Origin: Parafrankia elaeagni
Lineage (GTDB): Bacteria > Actinomycetota > Actinomycetes > Frankiales > Frankiaceae
Assembly (NCBI RefSeq): GCF_000374165.1
Contig: NZ_KB893755.1
Coordinates: forward strand, 1 to 36,992
Direction: 5' to 3'
DNA length: 36,992 bases
The position numbers were made by a program, and so were the translations under genes. This document shows positions 22,869 to 32,065 of the stretch, in pieces. How positions within the stretch are numbered: position 1 is the first letter of the stretch; each line of letters starts with the position of its first letter. Under the pieces are notes generated by a model. The model saw only the letters and a program-made list of their open reading frames with translations, had not been told where the DNA came from and did not search any database.

Positions 22869-24482
22869 TCAGACGGTGATGGCCGTGGGGACCTGGTCCA
22901 TCGCTTGGCGGAACTCGCGTACCTGGGGGACAGTCTGCCATCCGGCGACGGCGTCACGCAGGGACCGCAGGCTGGTCATGATGCGTCCGGAGTGCGTGCT
23001 GGCGCCGACCGTGAGTGCGTTGAGACCGAGTGTCGCGGCTTGCTCTGGTTCGCGTGCTCCTGCGTGCGCGAGGGCTTCGCGGGCAAGGTAGACACCGCGG
23101 TCGCGGTGGAAAGCCGAGGGGAGACCGTCGATCGCTGTCCGGAATCCGGTGGCCGCGGCAGGGTAGTCACCGAGTGCGGCGAGGCTATGCGCCCGCTGGA
23201 CTTCGATGTAGGCGGGGCTGAAGAACTCGCCCCAGGGGTCCGTGTCGGGCCCGGCCTGGTCGAGGATGTCGTGGGCACGGTCGTAGAGCGTCAGGCAGGT
23301 TGTTTTCTCGCCCCGTAGTGCGTGGCCATGCGCGCTGTAGGTCGCGGCGATGGCGGCGAGACGACCGGTTGGCTCCGCGCTGGTCAGGGCTGCGTCGGCG
23401 ACGTCGACGGCTTCATCTGGGTCGCCACGGTCTGCGGCGAGTTGGCTTTTGCGGGCAAGGATGAACACGGTGGCCTTGGGGTCGCCTGCTCGGTGTGACC
23501 ATTCCAGCGCTCGGTCGAGCCAGTATCCGGCGGTGGCGTGATCGCCGCTGTCTTGATGGAGCCAGCCGAGGAGATCCGTGAACTGTGTTTGGATGTGGAG
23601 CAGGGTCTGCCGTTGTGGACGCGAACTCGTGCCGTGGCGGAGATGGGCGGCGATGAGGCCGGCCTGTTCCTGCGCTGTGGTGATGACCTGCCGCGGTCCG
23701 AAGAGGTTGTCGTTCTCCGCGAGCACGGCGCGCAGGCGTGCGAAGTGATCGACGACACGTGGGTCGATGGAGGACGATCTTGGTGGCATCGTGGCGAGCG
23801 GGCTGAGGGCTGCGCCGCTGGCGGCGGTGAGGCCCAGGCCTCTCAGGAAACCCCGGCGATCGAGTGGCATGAGGACGATCCTCCCATCCGGGGCGAGTTG
23901 CGGAAAAATGATCACGTTGTCTTCGTCTGCGGGACCGGCCGGGTGGGGGGCCGGTGCTTGCCCAGCTCTGGCGGCGCTGAAGGCGACGTCAACTGGTCGT
24001 TCGGTGGTCGTTCCCCATCGTTTCCCCGCGAGCGTGATCGAAGAGGCCGTTGATGACGCAGCCACGCCGTCCGGTGGCCGGCGCATGCCGTTGATCAGGA
24101 ACACGTCTGCCGGAGGGAGGTGTTCGCGGTCGTCCACGTCGACGAGGGCGTGGAGATCGCATCCGTACACCTCGGCAAGCAGGGCGAGGATCTGCGGGGT
24201 GGGACGTCGCCGGGCAGGGCGAGGCCAGTTCTCCACCTCCGATAGCCGCGGCGCGGTCATCGGGGCGGTGCCGTCGGGGTCGAGGCCGGCACGGACGGCG
24301 TGGGCGTTGATGCGGTCGGCGGCCTGCTGCTGTGTCCAGCCGTGCGCGACACGGTAGGCGGCGCGGGGGCGTAGCCGGTAGCGGCGGGCGAACTCGATCG
24401 CGATCTCGTGGTGGCTCATGCCGGTCGCGCGCATCCGAGTCCGCAACTCGTCCTGCTCAACCCTTTGGCTGGGCTTGTTCAT
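22869..24482 (-). CDS. XRE-family regulator with TPR-like C-terminal domain
   Basis: The 537-residue protein begins with an HTH region (MSHHEIAIEFARRYRL, then HGWTQQQAADRIN, LSEVENWPRP, LALLAEVYGC). A middle linker with RRGFLRGLGLTAASGAALSP resembles a twin-arginine motif but sits inside the protein. The rest is helical repeats of TPR type (HATAGYWLDRALEWSHRAGD, REALAHAGAREPEQAATLGL). This architecture is common among actinobacterial regulators next to antibiotic and lanthipeptide genes. It probably senses a peptide or small ligand and controls the FxLD operon. The 262 bases upstream contain an inverted repeat that may be its operator. Confidence 0.85.
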   Translation of the reverse strand: MNKPSQRVEQDELRTRMRATGMSHHEIAIEFARRYRLRPRAAYRVAHGWTQQQAADRINAHAVRAGLDPDGTAPMTAPRLSEVENWPRPARRRPTPQILALLAEVYGCDLHALVDVDDREHLPPADVFLINGMRRPPDGVAASSTASSITLAGKRWGTTTERPVDVAFSAARAGQAPAPHPAGPADEDNVIIFPQLAPDGRIVLMPLDRRGFLRGLGLTAASGAALSPLATMPPRSSSIDPRVVDHFARLRAVLAENDNLFGPRQVITTAQEQAGLIAAHLRHGTSSRPQRQTLLHIQTQFTDLLGWLHQDSGDHATAGYWLDRALEWSHRAGDPKATVFILARKSQLAADRGDPDEAVDVADAALTSAEPTGRLAAIAATYSAHGHALRGEKTTCLTLYDRAHDILDQAGPDTDPWGEFFSPAYIEVQRAHSLAALGDYPAAATGFRTAIDGLPSAFHRDRGVYLAREALAHAGAREPEQAATLGLNALTVGASTHSGRIMTSLRSLRDAVAGWQTVPQVREFRQAMDQVPTAITV

Positions 24483-24540
24483 GGCGACGTTGCCACCCCT
24501 TCCAGGTCAAGGATGCCCACTGATCCAGCGGCTACCGCCA

Positions 24541-24559
24541 CCGATCGATTCCCGATCGG
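24541..24559. promoter_or_regulatory. Inverted repeat upstream of the XRE regulator
   Basis: CCGATCG (24541-24547) and CGATCGG (24553-24559) form a dyad with a 5-base spacer, about 60 bases upstream of the regulator start. Its size and position suit a helix-turn-helix operator. The rest of the interval 24483-24744 has no gene. Confidence 0.45.
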
Positions 24560-24744
24560 AACCCGCCCACAGTAACCGGTCCCTCACTATCGGGGCCGTA
24601 GCGGTCAGGGTGTCAGCTTGCCGCCCTTGGCGATCCCTTTGCTGCCTGTCCGTCCAGACGCCGGCCGATACTGATCAACCTGCCGTGAGATGTCGCGCAG
24701 GAGCGCGGGCGACAGGCGTCCCGAACCGGAGCAGGTGCGTACCG

Positions 24745-25941
24745 CTAGTAGCGCAGTACCAGGCGGTTCTCTGGCTTGGTTATGATCTTGCCTTGCGTCT
24801 GGTTCGGGATCGGCGTGCCGGCCGGGAAGGCGAGGATTTTGGGGTCGGCAGTGCGGTCGTGGTCCCAGGCGTCGATCTGGTCGACGATCCGTGAGGCGAG
24901 ACGGTGACCGAGGGGGCCGTGGCCGATGGCGCCGAGCTGCCAGCGCCCTGGGGTGTCGGCGCGCCGGATGGTGAAGTAGGCCAGTGAGCCGTCTTTGACC
25001 AGGGCTGGGCTGCGTGAGGCGATCGCGGGTGTGCACAGCCCGTCGGCGACGGCCTGCTGGTCGGCCTCGATGCGGACCGTGCCGTCTTCCACGGCGCTGA
25101 GGTGGAGCCAGACGCGGTCGAAGGGTTCCTGGCCGTGCACGGTGACGTCAGACCAGATTGTGGACTTCTCTCGGTCGAGGACACCGCGCAGGGCGTCGGT
25201 GTCGATGGGCTGGTCGAGATCGTGGTGCAGGGCGGCGAGGTCGTTGGGGTGGATGACGCTCCTCCGTTCGCCGGGCTGGCCGAGCATGGGGACGAAGCCG
25301 CACAGGAAGACCCAGTCGGACTTCCAGTGGTTTTCCTGTTTGGTGAGTGCGACGGCGCGGGTGGTGCCGCGCCAGCGCAGCGGGAGGACGAGGCGGCCAT
25401 CGGGGGCGAGTTGCTCCCACCAGGCATGCGGGATGTCCCAGGCGCCGACCGTGACGATGATCCGATCGAAGGGGCCGTCCTCGGCAGCGCCGTCGGCGCC
25501 GTCGCGGGTGAGAACGCGGACGTGGGGGAAGCTGGTGTCGTCAAGGTTGCGCCGTGCTGCGGCGGTGACGTCGGCGTTGATGTCGATGGTGGTGACCTGG
25601 CCGCCGGCTCCCACAAGGGTGGCGAGGAGGGCCGCGTTGTAGCCGGTGCCGGCGCCGATTTCCAGGATGCGCTGGTCGGGCCGGATGTCGAGGGCGGTGA
25701 GCATGGCGGCCACGATGGTGGGGCCAGAGGCGCAGCTGAGGTGGGTGCCGTCGGGGAAGGTGTGGGTGATGACCGCCTTCTCGTCGTAGGCGTCGGCCAG
25801 TGGCGTCTCGGGGACGTAGCGGTGGCGTTCGACGGAACGCAGCGCCGTTTCGACCCACGGGGGCAGATCCTGGCTGGTGAGGATGCGGTCGACCATGCGG
25901 TCGCGCAGCGTGCCTGGTGATGTGGCTGCGGTGGTGTCCAT
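24745..25941 (-). CDS. FxLD-system methyltransferase (isoaspartate-methyltransferase type)
   Basis: The 398-residue protein has a PCMT-like domain: RHRYVPETPLADAYDEKAVI, SCASGPTIVAAML, motif I ILEIGAGTGYNAALLATLVG, and IIVTVGAWDIP, with an additional C-terminal domain of about 170 residues. Protein-L-isoaspartate methyltransferase homologues in lanthipeptide clusters methylate an Asp of the ring peptide, which can then rearrange to isoaspartate through a succinimide. FxLD clusters carry a dedicated member. The gene follows LanC by 63 bases. The core of the nearby precursor has two Asp residues (45 and 48) that could be targets. Confidence 0.9.
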   Translation of the reverse strand: MDTTAATSPGTLRDRMVDRILTSQDLPPWVETALRSVERHRYVPETPLADAYDEKAVITHTFPDGTHLSCASGPTIVAAMLTALDIRPDQRILEIGAGTGYNAALLATLVGAGGQVTTIDINADVTAAARRNLDDTSFPHVRVLTRDGADGAAEDGPFDRIIVTVGAWDIPHAWWEQLAPDGRLVLPLRWRGTTRAVALTKQENHWKSDWVFLCGFVPMLGQPGERRSVIHPNDLAALHHDLDQPIDTDALRGVLDREKSTIWSDVTVHGQEPFDRVWLHLSAVEDGTVRIEADQQAVADGLCTPAIASRSPALVKDGSLAYFTIRRADTPGRWQLGAIGHGPLGHRLASRIVDQIDAWDHDRTADPKILAFPAGTPIPNQTQGKIITKPENRLVLRY

Positions 25942-26004
25942 CAGTCTCCTTCACAGCGGCAGGGGGCATGGTGGTGACAGCGGCCTCGGTCGGGTGACCA
26001 ACTG

Positions 26005-27183
26005 CTAGTTGATCAACAGGCAGTGGTCCCAGTCTGGCAGCGTCAGATCGGATGTGATCTTCAGGGCAGCGTGGGCGAGTGCGATGCCGGCCGCGCCGTC
26101 TAAGAAACCCGCGGGGGTAGGGTCGCTGTTGCCGCGGAGGTACTGGTGCCTGTGTGTTTCGGCGGCGTGCAGGGCGGCGGAGAGTTCGCCGGTGCTGGTG
26201 TCGGCCGTGGCCCGGTGGGCGGTCAGGAGGAGGCCGGCCCAGCCGTGGCAGAGACCCGCGTCGGTGAGCTGCGCGAGCTGGTGGTCGTCGGTGAGATATC
26301 CGATGAGGGTCTCGACCGCATCGAAGGCTCTTTGTTGGTCACCGAGGGCGAGGGCCGCGAGGTGTTCGGCTCGGGCGATTCCGGGACTGCCGTAGCACCA
26401 GGACGGTCGAGGCGGCCCCGGGGAGGTTGCACTGCCGGTACGCAGCTCGTTGTGGTCGATCACCTCGGGCCACCAGCCTGTCCTCCTCTGCCCTCTGCGC
26501 CACTGGTCGAGCCACGCGATGATGGTGTGGAGCGCGTCGACGTGTCCCGCCATGGCGATGCCCCGTCGCTTGGCGATGGCCAGGAGCGCCAGCGGTCCGG
26601 CGATGCCGTGGGCCATGCCGAAGCCGGCGTGGCCGGCGTTCCATCGGGCGGAGGCGCGGCGGTCGGGGCTGCCCGTCGCCCACCAGCCGGGCAGGTCCCG
26701 GCCGTCGACACGGATGGGTCGCGTGAGTCGCACCAGGTACGCGAGCACGTCCCGGAGAAGAGCGCTTTCGCGGTCGCGGTGTAAGAGGAGTGCGCCGAAG
26801 CCGGTGAGTCCGTTGATCAGGTCGTACTCGCCGGCGTAGGGCATCTGCCCGTGATCGATGCGGCGGTGGGCGGCCTCCAGACGGTGTCGGATGACGGTGG
26901 CGATAGCGTCGTCGAGGGTGGCGAGCACGGCGTCGTAGGCCCGGTGGCCGGCGGTGTGCAGGGTGTAGGCGACGGCCGGTGCGCCCTGGTACAGGCTGGC
27001 GGTGTCCGGATGGGCGTTGAGCGGGCTTCGTGTCATCGCCGTCGCGAGGCGGTGCACCGGTTCCCAGCCGTCGAGGCCGGCGCGGGCACGAGCGATATAC
27101 GCCAGTGCGATCCCTGGTGCTCCGTCGCCGAGGGACTGGGCCCAGCGCGCCGATTCGGCAGGGATGCGGGGCAGCGTGGTCAC
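26005..27183 (-). CDS. Lanthionine cyclase, LanC-like
   Basis: The 392-residue protein has the LanC toroid repeats. Zinc ligands are visible in SWCYGSPG (Cys263) and LCHGWAG (Cys312, His313), and a GMAHGIAGPLALL repeat lies at about 189-201. It catalyses addition of Cys thiols to dehydroalanine or dehydrobutyrine to close thioether rings. Its ATG overlaps the LanB stop by four bases, so the two are made together. Confidence 0.93.
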   Translation of the reverse strand: MTTLPRIPAESARWAQSLGDGAPGIALAYIARARAGLDGWEPVHRLATAMTRSPLNAHPDTASLYQGAPAVAYTLHTAGHRAYDAVLATLDDAIATVIRHRLEAAHRRIDHGQMPYAGEYDLINGLTGFGALLLHRDRESALLRDVLAYLVRLTRPIRVDGRDLPGWWATGSPDRRASARWNAGHAGFGMAHGIAGPLALLAIAKRRGIAMAGHVDALHTIIAWLDQWRRGQRRTGWWPEVIDHNELRTGSATSPGPPRPSWCYGSPGIARAEHLAALALGDQQRAFDAVETLIGYLTDDHQLAQLTDAGLCHGWAGLLLTAHRATADTSTGELSAALHAAETHRHQYLRGNSDPTPAGFLDGAAGIALAHAALKITSDLTLPDWDHCLLIN

Positions 27184-30100
27184 GGGCTGTCCGCCGTGGT
27201 GCGCGCGCGTCGGGTGAGGGTGATCTGCCGGGCAAGACGCCGGCAGATGGCCTCGTCGGCACGATCGATGAGCCTGGCGCGGTTGTGGTGCATGTGCAGG
27301 AGCGCGGACAGAACCTGATCGGCGTCGGCGTTACCGGGGAGCGCGAGCCGATAGCGGGTCAACGCTTCCCGGCGGGCCTGCCACGTCTGGGCGAGGGCGG
27401 CGGGCAGGGAGGTGCCGCCCGGCAGGGTCCTTCGGGCTGCCCAGCGGGTGACCTGCTCGGTGACGGTCCGATCCGCGCCGGGCCCGGCTTTGGTGGCGAG
27501 ATGCGTCAGAAGCCAGGCGTTCGCGTGGACGGGGTCGGCGTGGAAACCGTCGGCGATGTCCACCATGCCGACGGCCGTGAGTGCCATCGGATGGACTGCG
27601 AGTGGCGTCGGGAGCTGGAGTGCGGTCGCGACCGCGTGCGAGTCGGCCGCGAACACCGCTTCGGCGGCATCCATCGCGGCCCCGCTGCCGTAACGGCCGA
27701 TCTCGGGATGGTAGGTCGCCAGGGTCAGCCGGGACGCCGCACCCGCGTCGCAGAGCTGCTGCCCCCACTGGCCGACCGCACAGGCCACCGCAGTGTACTC
27801 CTCGGGGCTGGCCGTGCGGATCCGCAGCCGCAGGTGGTCGGTTTCCCGGACGCTGCGGTAGCGGGCGAACCAGTACGGCCGGTCTCCGTCGAGCAGGTCA
27901 CGTAGCCGGGGCAGGTGCGTGCGGAGGATGTCGTCGAGGCGTTCGGGATGGGTGAAGATCTGCGCGTAGAGCCAGGAGCCATGTGGCGAGGCCGGCCGAT
28001 GCGCGGCGTTCGCGCTGGTCACGACCGGCAGGTTGCCGGTGACGAGGTTCGGCGCCGCCGGTACCGCGCGGACGAACGGCAGGACGACCTCGTGGACGTG
28101 GCCGCCGATCCATCCCGTGTCCTCGACGGAGTCGGTCTCGGTCAGCGTCGCGCGGCCGTGTTTGTCCAGATGCTCACGCAGGATCGCCAGGTGCGCGTCC
28201 ACGGTGAGGTCCAGGCGCAGTGACCGGTGGTCGTCATGCAGCTCCACGATGTCCGGGTAGGCCCCGCGCTGCCGCCACCGGGCGAAGGCATCCTCCCAGG
28301 AGTGACCATCGGCGCGTAGCGCGGTGTGGTCCGCAGTGCTGATCCGCCACGTCGCGGGTGACAGGATCGCGCGCCGGTAACGCACCCGAGGCGTGTAGGG
28401 CAGGCAGGCGGCCAGCGGACCCCAGTCGAACTCGGTGAAACGGGCGAGAAAGCCCCGGGTCAGCGTGGCAAGGAACCGCGCCAGCGGCGGCGCCTGCTTG
28501 CGCAACGCGAGCGCGTGGAAGACCTGCGGTTCCACGACCTGGCGCCGCGAGATGCTGACCAGGTGCAGCCCGTCGGCCACCGCGACGATCCCGAGATCGT
28601 CCAGGCGGATCACGGTCGACTCGTCCGCCCGGTGCTCACCGACCGGCAGCACCCGGGACAGCCAACGGGGAACCCGGGAGACGTTCTCCGAATGCGGAAA
28701 CAGCGGCGGGAACGACATCTGAACCGGCAGCGCGCCCTCGACAGCCGCCGGCGCGGCGGCGAAGACGGTGTCCAGTCCGGCACGGCCCACGGCGGAGCCG
28801 AACCGGCAGGTGAGCGTGCCGAACGCCCACGCAGGATGAACGCCGAACGTGTAGTCCCCCGCCGCCAGCGCCTCGACGCTGGCGGCGTGGACACGGGCGC
28901 CCAGCTCGACGTGCGGCGGAATCCACCGTGGGTCCACCGGCCTGTCCGCTGTGATCGCGGCGATGAGGGAGTCGGTCAGCACGAGTTCGTGATGTCCGGC
29001 CGTGACCGTCTCCCAGGCCAGGCGCAACAGCTCCTGATCGCGCTGGCTGACCGTGTCCTCGGGTTCGGCCAGCATGCTTCCCGGGAAGCCAGCCGGCCAG
29101 CCGATGCCCGTATCGGGATGCACCGCGTCCAGGACCGGGACCAGCGCTCCCGTGCCGTAGCGGTCCCAGAACTCGCGGCACCAGTCGTTCCACCCCTGGT
29201 CCGGACGCGGCTGGCGCGTGAGCCGCAGCAAGGCACCCACCGCCTGGGCCATCTCGTCGGCGACGTCGGCGGGGACAGCGATGTCGCAGTCGAGATGTAG
29301 GTCGCCAGCCAGTGATGTCCGGCCGGCCGGCGACAGGCGACGCATCCGTTCCGACGCCTCCTCCCGTAGCCGTGCCTGCGCGCCCGGCTCGACGTGGTCG
29401 TCGTTGTGTGCCCGGATCAGCTGCTGGGTGGCACGGAGCTCGCCCAGCATGGCGGCCGTCGCCTCACCGTCGCCGACCATGGCACGCTCGACCACCGCAG
29501 CCACATGCGCCAGCGGGTCCGTCTCTGTCATAGGCGCACGAAGACCCGTAATCAGGATGCCTTGGGCGACCAGGTCACCGAGCACACGGCGGACAGCCGG
29601 GGCAGGGGCGGCAGGAAACGCGAGGGCGACCTGGTCGAGCAGAAGGTGGAACGGGATCGGCTTGGCCGCCAGGTCACGGACGAGACGCATCACCGCCGTG
29701 TTGCGCACTGTCACCCGTCCTGGGCCGCGAGGCATCTCGATCCGGTCGCCGCGTTCGACCAACAGGTCGCAGGCCAGGACGTCCAGATGGGCGAGCAGGT
29801 CGGGCAGCATCTCCAGCCGCTCGACAACGTCGTCCAACCACAGCGTGTCCGCCCGCAAGACCAGCCGGTGGGCCGATCCCCAGTACACACGTACGTCCTC
29901 GCCGATACGGACCCCGGCGACACCGGCGAACAAGCCGAACGGAGTCGGCCGTCCCAGAGAACGCAGCAGGTAGCGGACGACTGCCAACGTCACCCGTCGA
30001 ACCTGCTTGCCGCCCGCAGCCTGGTCGTCGAGAACAGCTTCGACCTGAGCGGCGAATGATCCGCTCGCGTAGCGGATCGCCTCGGCAAACCCGGGCAGCG

Positions 30101-30248
30101 CCCATACGGCGCATAGCCACGACCGGCACGAGTCCTGATCGGACAACGTCGGCCAGTCCTCCGGCTGCTGGGACAGCGGAAGGACCGCCGCCCGCAGCAT
30201 CGCACCGCCAGCATGGCGGTACAGCGGCACCTCCACGTTGACCATCAC
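27180..30248 (-). CDS. Class I lantibiotic dehydratase (LanB), full length
   Basis: The 1022-residue protein combines the glutamylation domain and the C-terminal elimination (SpaB_C/thiopeptide-type) domain of full-length LanB. Signs of the first are RRVTLAVVRYLLRSLGRPTPFGLFAG and the GVHPAWAFGTLTCRFG and PRVRYRRAILSPATWR blocks. Signs of the second are GSWLYAQIFTHPERLDDIL, WFARYRSVRETDHLRLRI and TLATYHPEIGRYGSGAAMDA. It uses glutamyl-tRNA to activate Ser/Thr and then eliminates glutamate. Start at ATG 30248, 76 bases after the precursor stop; that gap may hold a partial terminator. It is coupled to LanC. Confidence 0.95.
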   Translation of the reverse strand: MMVNVEVPLYRHAGGAMLRAAVLPLSQQPEDWPTLSDQDSCRSWLCAVWALPGFAEAIRYASGSFAAQVEAVLDDQAAGGKQVRRVTLAVVRYLLRSLGRPTPFGLFAGVAGVRIGEDVRVYWGSAHRLVLRADTLWLDDVVERLEMLPDLLAHLDVLACDLLVERGDRIEMPRGPGRVTVRNTAVMRLVRDLAAKPIPFHLLLDQVALAFPAAPAPAVRRVLGDLVAQGILITGLRAPMTETDPLAHVAAVVERAMVGDGEATAAMLGELRATQQLIRAHNDDHVEPGAQARLREEASERMRRLSPAGRTSLAGDLHLDCDIAVPADVADEMAQAVGALLRLTRQPRPDQGWNDWCREFWDRYGTGALVPVLDAVHPDTGIGWPAGFPGSMLAEPEDTVSQRDQELLRLAWETVTAGHHELVLTDSLIAAITADRPVDPRWIPPHVELGARVHAASVEALAAGDYTFGVHPAWAFGTLTCRFGSAVGRAGLDTVFAAAPAAVEGALPVQMSFPPLFPHSENVSRVPRWLSRVLPVGEHRADESTVIRLDDLGIVAVADGLHLVSISRRQVVEPQVFHALALRKQAPPLARFLATLTRGFLARFTEFDWGPLAACLPYTPRVRYRRAILSPATWRISTADHTALRADGHSWEDAFARWRQRGAYPDIVELHDDHRSLRLDLTVDAHLAILREHLDKHGRATLTETDSVEDTGWIGGHVHEVVLPFVRAVPAAPNLVTGNLPVVTSANAAHRPASPHGSWLYAQIFTHPERLDDILRTHLPRLRDLLDGDRPYWFARYRSVRETDHLRLRIRTASPEEYTAVACAVGQWGQQLCDAGAASRLTLATYHPEIGRYGSGAAMDAAEAVFAADSHAVATALQLPTPLAVHPMALTAVGMVDIADGFHADPVHANAWLLTHLATKAGPGADRTVTEQVTRWAARRTLPGGTSLPAALAQTWQARREALTRYRLALPGNADADQVLSALLHMHHNRARLIDRADEAICRRLARQITLTRRARTTADSP

Positions 30249-30324
30249 ACCTCCGTCTCACGCTGCGGTCGCCGGCTCGCCGAGCGGGCGCGACCGGCGA
30301 GCCGGCGCCGCAGCCGTCACCGGG

Positions 30325-30510
30325 TCAGTCGCTGGCGCACGCCGAGGCGCAGGTCGAACCACAGGTGTCGCTCGTGTCGCACGCCCGGATCGTGTATCCG
30401 GGCGCCGCCTCGACCGTCACCTGCACATCGAGCTGGAACTCGTCCCGCAGGCCGAGCGGTGTCGCCTCGGTCCGCTCCAGAACCGCACTCGCGGAACCAC
30501 CAAGCGTCAT
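30325..30510 (-). CDS. FxLD-family lanthipeptide precursor
   Basis: The 61-residue peptide contains the family motif in EFQLDVQV (the FxLD box, residues 25-28) of class I leaders. It ends with a Cys-rich core: IRACDTSDTCGSTCASACAS then D, with four Cys (44, 50, 54, 58) and several Ser/Thr. AAGGGG lies nine bases before the ATG at 30510. An in-frame ATG at 30516 would add two residues but is too close to that site. It is the first gene of the LanB-LanC-methyltransferase set. The cleavage point is not obvious; it may follow VEAAPGY or AAP. Confidence 0.92.
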   Translation of the reverse strand: MTLGGSASAVLERTEATPLGLRDEFQLDVQVTVEAAPGYTIRACDTSDTCGSTCASACASD

Positions 30511-30515
30511 GGTCA

Positions 30516-30743
30516 TCAACCCCTTCGAAGGAGGAAGTAGGGCAACGCCCCGAGGGCGCGCCGTAACGATGCTCCGTCCCGGCCGGTGAACCATTCCCAC
30601 CAGCCAGAATCTTTGGCTTCGCGCTCCGGGTGGCGCTTGACCTGCGATAACAGCGTCCGCGAGCCCTCCTCGTTCGGCGAAAGACCGGAGATCGACGCCG
30701 AAATGTTCGTGAGCCACGAATCGTTAGGGCCCCATCGCGGCAC
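30516..30743 (-). CDS. Possible small protein upstream of the FxLD precursor
   Basis: This is a 75-codon frame from a GTG, with ordinary-looking composition (NEEGSRTLLSQVKRHPE, DSGWWEWFTGRDGA, ALGALPYFLLRRG). It stops just before the precursor start, so coupling is possible. There is no ribosome site at the GTG. It could be the end of a truncated gene rather than a complete one. Confidence 0.35.
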   Translation of the reverse strand: MPRWGPNDSWLTNISASISGLSPNEEGSRTLLSQVKRHPEREAKDSGWWEWFTGRDGASLRRALGALPYFLLRRG

Positions 30744-31032
30744 ACGCGCCGGCTGTCACCCTCGCGATCCAGGGGAGCCCCCGTTTACCGGCGCCCAGGA
30801 GCGATCAGGTTCCCGGTCGTGGGGGCGACGACGCCGTTCGCACTGCGGCGGGCATGGCAGCGCGCGCGTTCCCAGAGCCCGGGAACCGCAAGAACGGGCC
30901 GAACGCGCACCCGCGGTGCCTCTCAGGCCGGCCGCTCATCCTGACGCGGACGGTCGGGACCTTCGGCCGCCAGTCCTAAAGGCGAGGGCAGCGCCCGCGG
31001 CTTATCGAGTCGGATCAGGAGAGCGCGCTGCC

Positions 31033-31317
31033 GTGCACGCGGAGCCCGAGGAGCTGGTCGAGAAGGTGATGGTCCTGGGGTGGCGATCCGACAGGTACGC
31101 GCCGATGATCGTCGGTCTGCGCGATGGGTGGAACCTGTGCCTGGACGGCCACGGCATCCGATGCCAGGGCTGCTTACGTGGTCGGCCAGGGCAGAGGCTG
31201 CGTTCGCGGTGTGCCAGCGGGAACGTGCAGATGCCCAGCATTCGATTCATGCCAGCGATCTTGTGGTTCTTCTGGGCTAGATGGCGGTTCGAAATGACTA
31301 GCCGTCTTATGGTTTGA
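31033..31317 (+). CDS. Possible small hypothetical protein or gene fragment
   Basis: A GTG at 31033, with AGGAGA about ten bases upstream, opens a 94-codon frame. Its first half looks protein-like (EELVEKVMVLGWRSDRYAPM, IVGLRDGWNLCLDG, RCQGC). The second half is less convincing (GQRLRSRCASG) and hydrophobic near the end. It may be a frameshifted remnant. The stretch 30744-31032 to its left shows nothing else. Confidence 0.3.
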   Translation: MHAEPEELVEKVMVLGWRSDRYAPMIVGLRDGWNLCLDGHGIRCQGCLRGRPGQRLRSRCASGNVQMPSIRFMPAILWFFWARWRFEMTSRLMV

Positions 31318-31453
31318 ATGTGTCAAATTGCGCTGGCGTGTCGTTCCGACTTGGAAGTTGGAACGGGCCGGCGCGTGTCCGGCAAGGCAGGCTGAAGGGG
31401 ACGGTCCGTCGTATCGGTGTGACGGACCGGCGCCGGATGTTTGCGAGGTGGGC

Positions 31454-32065
31454 ATGGTGGCTCCTCGTTCGGACTCTCGCGGTCGCCGCTGGCCGGTCCG
31501 CGGGGTGGCCGTCGGGTTGCTGGCCGCGGGCGTGCTCGTGGTCTCCTGCAGCTCCGATGACAGCGCCGAACCGGCTCCTGGGCCGGCGACGTCGCTCGGT
31601 CGATCCTCGGGGCCGCAGGTGACGGTGTCGCCGTCGCCCACGTCACCAGCTGATGCTGCCGGGCAGCGGGCGGTGGCCGCCTATGTCGGTCTGTGGGAGG
31701 CGATGGCCGAGGCGAGTCATACCTCGGACTGGCAGTCACCCGAGCTGGCGCGGTACGCGTCGGGGGATGCGTTGCAGGCGGTCTCCGGCGGCCTGTATGC
31801 CGATCATTACAACGGGCTGGTGTCGCGTGGCGCCCCCGTGCTGCATCCGGAGGTCACCTCCGTGGAGCCGGCTGACGCGCCGACGACGGTGATGGTGTTC
31901 GACTGCTCCGACAGCACGAACTGGCTGCGCCACCGTGCGGACGGGGCGCCGTTCACCGACGAGCCCGGTGGGCGGCGGGCGGTGACGTCCGAGGTGCGGC
32001 TGCATCAGGACGGGTCGTGGAAGGTGACCCGGTTCGCTGTCGAGCCGGTGGGCTCATGCAGCTGA
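31454..32065 (+). CDS. Secreted lipoprotein of unknown function
   Basis: The ATG at 31454 has GAGGTG just upstream, and I prefer it to the longer open frame. The 203-residue protein has a signal peptide with arginines (RGRRWPVRG), a hydrophobic core and the lipobox VVSC near residue 32. It is followed by an Ala/Pro/Ser linker and a soluble domain of about 130 residues (AAYVGLWEAMAEASHTSDWQ, VFDCSDSTNWLRH, EVRLHQDGSWKVTRF). The domain resembles small NTF2-like lipoproteins of actinobacterial plasmids and integrative elements, but I cannot name a family. Its stop overlaps the next gene, so both are expressed together. Confidence 0.75.
   Translation: MVAPRSDSRGRRWPVRGVAVGLLAAGVLVVSCSSDDSAEPAPGPATSLGRSSGPQVTVSPSPTSPADAAGQRAVAAYVGLWEAMAEASHTSDWQSPELARYASGDALQAVSGGLYADHYNGLVSRGAPVLHPEVTSVEPADAPTTVMVFDCSDSTNWLRHRADGAPFTDEPGGRRAVTSEVRLHQDGSWKVTRFAVEPVGSCS

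Noticed and set aside
25102-25920. 272-codon plus-strand ORF
   Set aside because: Antisense of the FxLD methyltransferase; Gly/Val-rich shadow composition.
30586-31032. Upstream part of the plus-strand ORF ending at 31317
   Set aside because: Composition changes abruptly to random-like Arg/Ser/Gly-rich sequence; only the part from the GTG at 31033 looks protein-like.
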